In this document: piece after piece, positions 12,763-24,449 of the stretch
Layout: each line of letters opens with the position of its first letter
How positions within the stretch are numbered: the first letter of the stretch is position 1
Source: Rachycentron canadum
Taxonomy: Eukaryota; Chordata; Actinopteri; Carangiformes; Rachycentridae
Length of the DNA stretch: 64,000 nt
NCBI GenBank assembly: GCA_038496675.1
Contig: CM076660.1
Span: forward strand, 7,819,248-7,883,247
Direction of reading: 5' to 3'
Notes under the pieces: generated by a model
The model's database searches: none
Seen by the model: only the letters and a program-made list of their open reading frames with translations
What the model was told of the DNA's origin: nothing
Translations under genes and position numbers: made by a program

Positions 12763-15700
12763 CACTCCATCTCAAAAACAACACAACAGCGCCATCATGC
12801 GTCTGACCGGTGCAGCTGCAGGGAAACTCAGGCACCTGATCCATCAGCTTCTCAAACTGTTCCTGTAAACATTCATTCAAGTCAAAGTTCAAATACTAGT
12901 CAGGTTATTATTACTACAGAGAACAACAAATTACCACTCCATGTCGACTGCACTATGACATAACACACTGTGAATTCAAGAACCTCGATCACATAAATGC
13001 AGGGCGTAGAGTGGATGGTTCATTTTATTTCTGACATTCAATTTTTGTAAAATAACCAAGGCAATGCCAGGCATAGAATCCAAAACCAACCATGGAGCAG
13101 TTTAACAGAATACAACTGGCATTCAGAGTCAGGTTTTACAGAGCAAGGTCCTACGTCAGTGTGGAAAAACTAATCAGACAAAAGAACAAAAAAGAAACTC
13201 AATTCTGTGGGGAGTCTCATTGTGAGCAGCCCAGAACTCGGGCAGGCTTATTTATTTATTTTTTTTTGAGGTAAATCTCAACGCTGTCTGTCAGAGGCAA
13301 CAGTATGGGACTGCAGCGCCAACCATTTTCTTTTCCAAAACGCACCCGATAATAAATGGTGGTCAGAGTGCTTCATGGCAGCTATAGATTCCATTACCAT
13401 ATTTGCTTACATGTTCATCGTAATAGAGTAATGATTTTGCAAAGCACTGTGGTAAATTGAGTCTCAGAAACATCAGGATTTCAGATGCGAGATTGACTTC
13501 AGGGACCCAGGCGATCGTGCTGATTGTACGTATTCATCTCTCTCCTGGTTAGTCAAATGAATCTATATCTCTGGTTGGATTAACATTTCAGTTTAACAAA
13601 TACTAGTATGCTGGCACACAGGTTTGATTTTTTAATATCATTCTACCTGCAAGATAATAAGAAAGAGACATCATTATAAGTCATGTGAACAGTGCAAGGT
13701 TTGATGGGAAATGTCCTGTTTTACAATCTAAACACACGCTAAAGCTCTGGACAGGGTGGAAGGGGAGGAATGTAAAATTGATGTAGCTCAGTGTGAGGAG
13801 CACCAGTGAGGAATTGATGCATTTGTTTGGCACTCAAGCTCGCAGACAAATAGCCTCAAGAGTCACTGATGCATTTTACATGTAGTCAGGCCCACAGCTG
13901 AAATCTCAGAGATGCACTGGAATGCAAACAATGCATTTAAAGATTCAAAATAAAATACTGAATGCCCATAAAGTTAGGTTATATAATCAAATATTAGATA
14001 TTGAGTTTAGATTGTGGTAAAGCTTCTGATGTTAAACTGTCCCAGACAGTATTTTAACAATGTCACAGTTCAGAGCCTGGAGAGAGACTGCAACAACTGC
14101 AATGTCTCCAACATGGAGTATAAACTCAGCAAATACACGTGGAATCAACAGCTGACAGGCTTCTCTGACAGTTATTTATCACTTACTGCAGCACTGCAAA
14201 TCCACATACAGTTGCCAGTGACAGTTATCAGCACTTGATATTTTATCCTGCAGGTGATGTCTCTGCATGATACAATTCAAATGCTCCACCATGAAAACCA
14301 AATGTGTATGAAGCAGTTCAAATCTTTGTAACCATTTCAAGTGCTTTGTTTTAAATCAAAGTCTAAGGAATGGAGCTAATAATAAAAATGAGAAGTCGTT
14401 CAAGAATACAATAAGTCCTTATGTTCACCTGTCAGAGGAACATGTGCAAAATACATCAAACTCTACATTTCATCTCTTAAAAAAAATGAACACAAACAGT
14501 TAAACAGCATTGGCCAGGTTTGATCCTACATTGATCATGTATTCATTCTCAGCCCAGCAGCCAATGCTTCCATATGTCAAGAATAAAGTCATTCATAGTA
14601 ATAAGACCTTTAGTAATAGTGGTATTAAGTAATACTGTTGAGGGTTATTTAGTGCGTGTCCTGTCCGTCTGCGCCATGCTGATCCCACTCCTAACAGTAG
14701 AGGGCACCGGAGTGATCACACCAGCTTGAGGACGCGTCATACAGACTGGAGAAGCAGCAACACTGGCTGGTCAGACAGATCAGAGGGCTTGGTTTCTCAA
14801 AAGCTTCTATGCCAGGAGTTTGTCTTTGTTCACAGGCAAGTAAAGAAACAAAGAGCACTGAACTGCTGGGGAGCTTTGGGAAACTTAAGCCCTGATCTTG
14901 TTTATATATCAACACTCCTCTGGTTTAATATAGATGCCACACAGAGCAACATTTATATACATTACACACAAACAGATTGGGCTGTTTCCTTGTACCACAA
15001 ACACATCAGAGGGTATTTGGTTGCTGACAGCCACAGAACAGCTTTGGAGCATTGCTAGTATAAATGACATTAGTGCAAATACAACTCAAAAAAAAAAAGA
15101 AAAAAGAAAAAAGAAAAAGAAATGGCAGAAAAACATTGGTAGCAAGGTTAGAGCACATTGGGGACAAACAAATCAATGCTATGGTATCAGTGGCGGCGTG
15201 CAAGCTCTACATATAGGCGTGCATCAGGACTCAGCGTTCTCAAGTTTTAGTCTTTCAATTAAACACTCTCACTTTTCAACACACAGACACACACTCTTCT
15301 TTTTATCCTGTCACATTTGCTGTGCACAGGAGCTGACAGTGTGCGTATGTGTGTACGTACGCGCTAGCATGTGTGGAAAAATCATGAAAAGCTATCAAAT
15401 GGCTCAATTTGCTGGTAGTAACATTTCATGGAGTGAAGTGACTGAGCAGCAGGGTTATGATGGTCTTAGAAAACACAGCAGGGTGCTTGAATATGATTGG
15501 ATGGAGCAAGGTGATTGGCTCCTGCCATGAAAGAGTCTCAACAATTGCTAGACCCAAGGCAAACTTGGGATGGACTGGTTCAACGGGAGGATGAGCGCGG
15601 ATGAGTACCATGAATGAAGTAAAGCCGATGACAACAAAGTTTGGGCTCCTTGCCGGCTCTGTGGGCAAAGTAACACTCCACATTTTCACAATGCTGCCGG

Positions 15701-16439
15701 TTCAAAAAACAAACTGTGGCCTCTGTTACATTTTATCTATCACCTGTCTTTCTCTCCTCCATGCTCAGTCCATCTGCACTATATGCTGTCCAAGAGAGCA
15801 GTAATGTAAAAATTACCTTAAAAATAACATCTCTTTAACAATAATACAAAAGTTTGGCGATGAGGAGTACAACTGTTTTTGCTGGGACCAGCCAAACAAG
15901 TTTGATTCAAAGCACTATAATAGAGAAAGATTGACACATGAAATGAATTAGTTACTTCATGTGAACCCATTGATTTGTTCACACTGCAACACTTGACTAG
16001 ACCCCACCACGTATCCTCTGCTTAGCACCAGGCTTCAGGTCATGTGATGGCCTCGAGAAACAACATTCAGTCTGTTAATGCTTAGTATTCATTAATACAC
16101 ATAACGTCTGTCATCCAACAGTGAAAACCAAAAACCTTTATCAAAACCGATGAAGTAATTTGTAGACTTTATGAAATGTTAAGACTCTGTCACTGTTTAA
16201 AATGCAACCATCACTTCTCGATAGTCTATCAAGGCTCTCAAAACCTCATTCCTCATGAGATCATGGCACATACAGGACTACAGCAAAAACCCAAACACTA
16301 TGAAATGTACAGCAATGAGAGTGAATCTGCACAAACAAAGGCAGGACGTGGGAGCAACCATCGCATGAGAGGTCTGGGATCGAAATGAGAAGGACAAAAA
16401 GCATAATTTCTTATTGAGAAATGTCAGCGTGGGTGTCAT

Positions 16440-16489
16440 GTCATTTTAGCTCTTTCTCAAATTTCTATCTATGAAAGAGCTAAAATGAC
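16440..16489. repeat. Perfect 17-bp inverted repeat, 16-nt loop
   Basis: GTCATTTTAGCTCTTTC (16440-16456) and its exact reverse complement (16473-16489). It lies about 450 nt past the rnf145 stop codon and is probably in the 3' UTR. Confidence 0.9.
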
Positions 16490-16941
16490 TAATGTTAAAC
16501 TTCAGGTTCATTCAGGATTTCACATTTCATGGACATGATGTAGATCTCCCAGGTTTTTTTGAGATGAGATTACTGCTTTCATCTTTTTGTATTTAGTTTG
16601 AACCCCCACTCCCAAAAAAAAGACACAAAAAAAGTTATGCCCATTGTGATGAAATCATTGCTGGCATGAGTTAAACTCACATTTAGATTAACTGTTCCAC
16701 GAGAATTGCCTAAAATGGCAACATATTGTGAAGTTGGGATTTTCTGTAATTTCTCTTACTGCTAAGTGATGAATATCTGCTATGAGAGTGTTCTGGATTT
16801 TTTTCTCAAAATGGATATGAAGTTTTTTGAAGGTGAATTTATGACATGATGGGATAGCCAACTGCTAGAATATAGGCAGATTGAGTATTTAGATGGAGTG
16901 TTTACATGTGCATGCATGTATGTTCTGTGTTACAGAGGGGT

Positions 16942-19900
16942 TTAGAGGCTGTTTGGAAGAGGAGACTGTTCCTCAGAAGGGTAAGTAGGTTGGTCAGGCT
17001 GCGTTGATGGAACACAAGATGACTCCTGGCTGTCCATTGGGGAGGCTGGGTCAGGCTCAAGTTCAGCAGGGGTCATCTCTGCCTGGGCCTGTCGCTGTGA
17101 GGGGTGAGAGATGCCTGGGATGGAGGTGTGAGAGAGACTTGGAGGAGAGGGGGGTATGTCCAACATGTCAGAGGAAAATGAGGAAGACGTAGAGGGATGA
17201 TCTGTGGGTGACGGGTTCTGTAGAGAATCAGTCATGAGTAGGGAAGAAGAAGAGGAGGATGATGAAGTCTTGAGGTGCTGGGGAGCTGTGGGCACACCAG
17301 TGGAAGAGGAAGAAGTTTCTCCAGCTGGCATGTCAGGTCCTTTTTCTCGTTCCTGGTCTCCTGTTCCCCCCTCATTCCTATCATCTGGAAGAGCGCCATC
17401 TTTCTGCTTCTCCTTGGCTGCGGCTTCTTCCTGCCCTGCGGGGCTCTGATTGGCTGCAGGGGCATCTTGGTTGGGAACACTAGTAGCTGTTGATTGGCTC
17501 TTGAGTTGTGAGTGGCAAAGAGGACATGTCTCCTGGACATAAAGCCATTTCTTCAGACAGCCAGCGTGGAAGAAATGACTGCATGGAGTGATCACAGCTG
17601 TGTTCATGTCCTAGAAGGAATTAATACAAAATCACACATTTCATTGATTCACTTCACTCAATGATAACATGTATCAAATAAAATTTTACACTAGCCTAGC
17701 TTTAATTAGTTTCCTTAGTAACTAATTAAAGAACCTTAGTTCTTCAGCTCATACCTGGTAGCAGATGGCACAGATGTCGTTGTACTGTTCCAGCTGTGTG
17801 TTGCTAGCTGTGGGGAGGCTTTTGATCTTGTTTACAGCATCTCTCCTGAGCAGGAAGCTCTGCCAGCCCAGCTGGGCTCTGAGCCAGACATTATAGTATG
17901 AGTGGACCAGGATGATGGTGCTTCCCATCACACTCCACTCCCCAAACACTGTCTCAGACACACCATAGCACACCACGCACACTGCAACCTGAAAGAGGAG
18001 AAAATCAGTGACAAATGAGACAGAGATCCTGATGCCTTTATTACACGCTCTTTCTTTGCTCACTTTCAAATACTGTGTACTGTGTTTGTGTGTGTGGACA
18101 CTTACCAGGAATTCCAGCAAACGATAGGTCCCATTGACGCAATAGATAACTTCATCCATATTCTCTACTGGAGCCTTACGAAACTCCTCCACCATGAAGA
18201 GAACGTAGATCAGCAGAGTGCCAAGAACCTGGGAATGACAGAGGAAAGGTGTTGTAACTGAGTTCAATAACTAATCACTATAATGTTAACAGCTCAGGCT
18301 GTGAAACTTATTATCTTATCAGTCAAAATTTGTATAATTACATTCATTGTTCCATGTATGTGAATGAGCCCCTATGTGCTTGTGTGTTACCTGCAGTGAG
18401 GTTAGGATGGAAGAAGAGATGATGATGAGAAGCCAGAAGTCCATGTGGAAGAACTGACAGATCATATAGGCCATGTATGCTGGAAAGATCAGCAGGAACA
18501 GACACAGAGACACTGCTCGAAAATGCTTCCACAAACTCCTAAAGGACAGGCAGGGACAAGAAAAGAGAAGACATCTTCTTTATCTGTGTCAACATATACT
18601 TCATGTCAAGTACCTCAAGTCAGGATACTTCTGTTATTTTGCAAAAGACTGCATGCTCGCTCCTTTGAGAGCTAACTGTCATCACATATGTAAGATCATT
18701 ACATATTTGATGACAGTTAAGTTAGTAAAAGTTGTTATGGGGAATGTAAGAGTGTGTGTGTAAATATACACCAATTTAATTTTATACTTGATTAATTTCC
18801 ATTCCCAAAACTCTCTCAACATGCCTTTGTTCATGGAGACTAATTTTCTCAAAGTTCAAAATTTGTATCTTTTTGATTTTGGTAAATGGCACTAGAAGTA
18901 AAAAATATCATTAAAACAAGAGTCATGGTATACTTGTCTCTGGATGCTCCCAGAGCCAGGACTATGGGGTCTGCTATCTCCAGCATGGACTGCAGGATGG
19001 AAGCAACAACAATGAAGAGGATGATGGAGAGGAGGAAGGCTCGGTGGATGACCTGCAGTTCAATGAGGCCTGTCTGGACAGCAAGGATCAGCAGGGTGAT
19101 ACCTTCTGTCATCCCCCTGCATAGACAGACAAACAAAACCCAGTGTTAGAAGTGGAAAAACCTAAACTGACACCATCAACACACACCAAATAGACACACG
19201 CACACTGAGACATACACCCTGACTGACCTGTGCATGGTGTTGTCATTCATAAAGGCTCTGTAGCCTTGCAGGTAAAATTTGCAGAGTGTGAGGACCCCCA
19301 GAGCGATGAAGGAGACAGTAAATACCAGACCCAGCAGGGAGTATGGTGTACTACAGCATTCTGCAATACTGGGGACAGGGAGGAGGAAGAGAGCATGTGA
19401 GAGGAGGAGGAAAGTCAAGGTGAAGCTCACAGGCAACTTTGTTGAACAGAAAAACTAAAGATTTCATCTGGGTTTTGTGGAGCTTCTGTTGAATGCTGAG
19501 ACTATTACATTGTGCTGTCAGGCTATGAACCAGATACAGTATGATACATGATTATTTGCTCAAGGCAAATTCAGAAAATGATGGTTTTATAATATAGAGA
19601 TAGATGATGGTATGGACATACTAGTTTGGCTGTGATAAGAGTCTGCGATGTATGATCGCGCACAGTCGAACTTGTGGTGCTATGGTTTTACCTGGTAAGA
19701 AAAAGGAAAAGGAGCCTCTCCCTTGAGGTAGGCTGGTCTCTGGTGCTGAAGTAGGAGTAGATCTGAAGAGCAAACAGCAGTAGCCAGAAACACATGAAGA
19801 GAACAGGAAGGACCAGTTGGTTCCATAGAGACATACCCAGAGCCAGGAGTCCATACACCTCCACCACCTGGGGGACAGAGATAGTTAGAGATAGAAAAGA

Positions 19901-22900
19901 TGAGAGATGACAAAAACAGAACAGCATAAATATTACAGATAAGGACATCTCTCAGGACTCCTATAGCTGATACCATGTAATAAAAACTGTAAAAGCTTGC
20001 AACATGAGACCACATTAATGGTTTTCACCTGAGCCAGCTCCCTGTAGGCCGTCTTAGCCAGGTTATATGGTACCAGTAAGTTAGAAGCCAGGAAGTAAAT
20101 GACCTCCAGGCCAGTGAAGATCATGGAGAACTTATTGATGAAGACAATGGTCTCCAGTGGAACCAGACACAGTCTGGCCACTAAAGGGAGAAGGTGAGCA
20201 GAAAAAAGCCAAATCCTCTTGGTCTGCATCACGCAGGAACATAGTGTACACACCACCAACTGACCTGAACAAGGATTCAGACACAAAACAGCATATGAAT
20301 GAATATACATACTGTTGACATAACATGACTTTGGAACTACTGACATATTGTTTGTAATTTTTGTGTAGCACATATGAAAGGACTTCCTGTGAGAATAATA
20401 ATATCTATCAAAGTGGTTTTAATCCCCCTCTCTCAATGGCAGTCCAGGAGACTACTCTGTAGCAAAATAAAAAAGTGAAACGTAGCAACATTTTACATTT
20501 CAAAATGGATCAACTTTCACAGTACTGGGAGTTGAACTTAGTCTTCAGTAGGACTTATACTGGTTGAATGATGAGACCTTAAAGGGAGTTAATAAGAATA
20601 TAGTCAAGCACTTTTGAGTCGAATTACTGCTCATTATCTTGCAGTACTGCAAGTGAAAGACCAATGCACATCATTTTTCATACGTTTCTAAACTTTCGAG
20701 ATCAATCTGCAAACAGCAAAGAGAGAAGTGAGATATCAAACAGAGCAAGAGAAACCCACAAGGAACTAAGGAACTTCATCTTGAGTATGACTGGGTTTGT
20801 GCACAATGCATTTATGTCTCATTATGTATACTGTACAGGTGTGTCTTCATGCATTTGTTTGTAATGTTATACCTATGAGTGCAGTGGTGAATCTGTTCAT
20901 GGAGAGAGGTTCCAGGTAGACAGGTCCTTCGTAGCCAGACTCAAGTTCACTGCGAACATAGTCCCTGACAAAGAGAGGTCAAAATGCTCAATTCACAAAA
21001 CAATATCTATTGTACTGTACATTATACAGTCACTGCTAACTAGAGGCTATGGTGACCTTGTAAATCTAATAATGATAACAAACCATTTCCAGTGACCGTA
21101 TGACATAAATGCATTTTGTTTACCTGACAGAATACAACCACCCATACTTGAAATGTCACCATCACTAATTCTGAAATGTGGATAGCAGGTTTCATTATCA
21201 ATCATGCCCATAATAATTATGATAATTATCTAATATAATTATACATTTCTTGTGGTCAAAAGGCAAAAGTAAAGAGGATACTATACTGATAACATCAATA
21301 GTCTTCATCATCCAGGGACAGAAAAACATAGGTCTGTTTCCAAGTTTACAAAAGGTTTTCAGATGCATAGCAAATTAGACTCATTGGACACAATTTGCTG
21401 TCAGAATAACATATCTGTATGAAAGTTGAAAATATACTAGCTGTGAATTAGGACGGGGTGGCCAGTTGACTGCAGGGGGAAAAGATGAAGACATTGCATT
21501 TCTGCAAGTTCATGGTCTGCTTGTTCACCAGGTGTTTTGGTAATTTGCTTATTCAACAATTTTGTCACGCATAGTGATTACAAGCACTGTCGTTGTCAAC
21601 TTGAGTTAAAGTCCATTTCCTTCTCTCTGCAGGGTTTCTGCTGACATTATCAGGTTTAAATTACTTTTAAAAACTTTTTTAAGACTACTTAGACGACCTA
21701 TGTAATTTAATACCCATTTCACAAAAATATTAAATTATGATGGAAGACCAGCAGGGTCATATGCCTAACATTATTTATTATCATAATTACACTTCCACTT
21801 TTAATACCTCCCAGCAGTACAACTATATTTCCTATCAAAAATAATGAATTAAATTAATGCAGTCTGGATTAGCAGCAGAAAAAGTGATAGATTGTATGAA
21901 GAATAAGGAATTCACTGAAGTTCATTTTAAGCTGTTGCTAAAATCACACTCTTTTAATGTAAATATGCTTTTAAACTGCAAATGGCGTGCTGCACTGTGA
22001 CCTTTCTCCTCTGAAGTTACACTGAGGGTGGGGGAGCTCAAACCTGCTCTCATGCAAACAAGCACTGACACAGCAGAGGAGAGAGGAGAAACGGGAAAGC
22101 CAGAGAGGCCAAAATCCCCACTCAAAGCTGGGTTTTACTTGGCATCCCTGCTCTGAAGCATGTTCTGCATTATTGAATGTATCGATATATCAGCCTCTGA
22201 TATATGATGCATTACTAGGCTGTGTGCGTTTACCTTGAGACTTGGTGACCAGCAAACAGCAGCAGGGCCGTAAGGACGTACAGGTAGAGTTTAACCAGGT
22301 GCTGACGGGGCAGAGTCAGGAGCACCAAGCTCAGGATGTAACCTGCAAGGCAGACACACACATTAAGAGTGAAAATATGTGCTTTTTATGATAGCATCTC
22401 TAATGCCTCTTTGTGTTGCGGTCTGTACAATCCTTTCAATCTTAAAAGTGATATACTAAATGTGCATGTGTGTGACAGATGTTTCTTATGTAATTGCAGG
22501 GAGCTATTTTTGACAGTCAATCAAACAGTCAGTGGTGCCAATAGGCTTAGAGTACAACAGTCTACTACCTAAAACCATGTCCAAAAGCTTCCTCTGTGCA
22601 TAGCAACAGTTACTTTGGTTTTACTGCCTCTCTCTCCCTCTTTCAGTCTGTCCACCCACAGCACACATCAGCACATACCAAGCGTATTGGCTCATTAACC
22701 AACTGCAGCCAAGCCTGACGGCTCACGCGCACAAACATAGACATGTAAAAACACACAGAAAGCTCACACAAAGCTCATTTTCAGTGTTTCTCTGTCACTG
22801 GAAATACACCTGACTGGCTCCATGTGCTACACAGGCCTTGTTTTAAGTTTTCATGGTTGACCCTGTAGTAATCTGATTCCAGGATTTATTGCAAGTAGTG

Positions 22901-24379
22901 CATTCTGGGATGGTAGTCAAGCTTAAAAAGAGATTGCTGAGATTAGTTAATGAGAAACACTTGTTGAAATGGTTTGCCATTACTTGGATCACATGGTTAA
23001 CAGCTGAAACAGACTTGTAAACATATTCTCTAAACCACATTTAAGTGGAAATTACTAAAACTGGCAATCACCCAGTTGTGATGCAATAACAGGACACGTC
23101 TAAGAAGTTGTAGAGTTCATCACTTCCCTACCTTCATCACTGGGGAGTTTGCCAGTTTGTCTGTCAGACTGTCAGCAGGATATGTGAATCATTAATGGAT
23201 TTGTGCAAAATATAATGGATGATAGACTTGAGCGACAACCAAAAGGTACAATGTACAGTAAGTAAAGCAGTGAAATGAGGGTTGGGCTCTGCAGTAATGC
23301 AGAGTTTGGATAGCAAAATATTCAATATGTTAGCCCAATAAGTGGTTGCATTTTTGACATAAGGAAAAACTGTAGTTGGTTTGTATTTTAGCTAAACTGT
23401 AAAGCTAAAAGACAGATTCAGACTTGATTCCAGTCTGAGACACTGTTCAAATTCCCAGAATACAAATACAGGCTCTGCTTTGGGTGGGCTCTCTGGCAAA
23501 CAACAGTTAGTACTAGCATTTCTTACTACTACTATCTGGGGGTGACAGCATGAACCCCCACTCACAGTTTTCTCCTTGTGAAGCTTTCCATGGGCAGGTG
23601 AAAATAAGCTGATGTGCAAGGGAAACTTGAGAAAAGTAAGGTAATAGTTGAGAGCTTGGAAAAGAACTGCACAACTGGAGGGGGGAAACTGTTTTGAGGC
23701 TACATCCATTTTTTATTTTACCATCAGTACATCAGTAAAAAGTGGTCAGACTCCTCTTGTTGTCATGCTAAACAATCTTTCCTGACTGTCCTGAAATTAC
23801 TAACATGCACAGCCCCATGGCTTACAGCCTCAGAAAGCAGACATTCAGACTGAAAAGAAGAAACCATGAAAATCTAACAGAGAGGTAAAACCATGACTGA
23901 TGGCACTCAACCTACTACTGATAAGCCAGCAGAACAGAAGCTACTTTAGCTGATAACCCTGTCAAACTAGCCAAACAAAACACCTACTGCAGGTCACAAT
24001 AACTTGAGAGATAACATTGCAGCTCTTTATACAATTATGTTATCAGATGTGTAAAATGCTATTTAATGTAGACAGAGCAAAGCATTTGTATAGTGTATTT
24101 GTTTTGTGCTATTCTTAAATGGTAATACAGGGGGATTGTATTTGTATTGGAATAGCCTGTTTGGTTTTGTGTGCGTGTGACAAAGCAACACTAACCTACG
24201 TAGTGCAGGTACAGCGCCAGGTATTTGTACTGAAACAGGGGATTGTTGGAGAGGCTGGAACGCTGGATCTTCTGGAAGAAGGAGCTGACATCCCAGCGGT
24301 AGAGGACATCCAGCAGCATGATGCTGGGAACACGCAGACCCACATTGAGCACCGCCTCAACACGGTCCTTCACTGCCAT
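16942..24379 (-). CDS. rnf145: RING finger protein 145, ER multi-pass E3 ubiquitin ligase
   Basis: ER-membrane ubiquitin ligase with a sterol-responsive TRC8-like membrane region; in mammals it acts on HMG-CoA reductase and the SCAP/Insig system and is an LXR target. Eleven coding exons join in frame to 764 codons: 24379..24196, 22342..22234, 20964..20873, 20264..20029, 19867..19692, 19368..19228, 19116..18934, 18538..18391, 18228..18106, 17988..17755, 17610..16942. The start is set by close match of residues 1-61 to human RNF145 and by an in-frame TAA 12 nt upstream. Residues about 40-530 are a chain of hydrophobic segments (for example LGLVFTVSFIALGVLTL). The RING-H2 ligands are C537, C540, C552, H554, H557, C560, C571 and C574, all intact. 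The tail (575-764) is Ser/Pro/Gln-rich and low complexity, making the protein about 100 residues longer than human RNF145 (663 aa). The motif given as YLYF in mammals reads YLYV (81-84) here. Confidence 0.96.
18673..18719. repeat. 21-bp inverted repeat with one mismatch, 5-nt loop
   Basis: The left arm 18673-18693 and right arm 18699-18719 pair at 20 of 21 positions around the loop GATCA. It lies in the rnf145 intron between the exons ending at 18934 and starting at 18538. Confidence 0.9.
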
Positions 24380-24447
24380 GGCCTCAGGTTAACCTCTGAT
24401 TGGCAGGTAGAACTGGCCACTAAGACGGGATGTTTATAGTGAGTGCA
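24380..24447 (-). other. rnf145: rnf145 5' UTR part of the first coding exon
   Basis: A strong acceptor (CTCTCTTTGCAG) ends at 24448 on the minus strand, 68 nt upstream of the start codon. Between them lies an in-frame stop. This supports an upstream non-coding exon joined here. Confidence 0.65.
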
Positions 24448-24449
24448 CT

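Larger units (their letters stand above)
12200..16900. other. Interval between ebf1 and the rnf145 stop codon; no gene recognised
   Basis: AT-rich sequence without splice-bounded coding exons. The right part is probably rnf145 3' UTR: a TTTATT (minus-strand AATAAA) lies at about 13024, but no poly(A) site can be fixed. It includes a 12-bp triplet repeat at 12727-12762, an A-rich run at 15092-15121 and a perfect hairpin at 16440-16489. Open frames near 12.6-12.9 kb and 15.4-15.7 kb match no protein family I know. Confidence 0.6.

Noticed and set aside
15426..15689. Minus-strand frame of 87 codons near 15.5 kb
   Set aside because: Sequence unlike any family I know, and no splice context. Could be part of an undescribed repeat.
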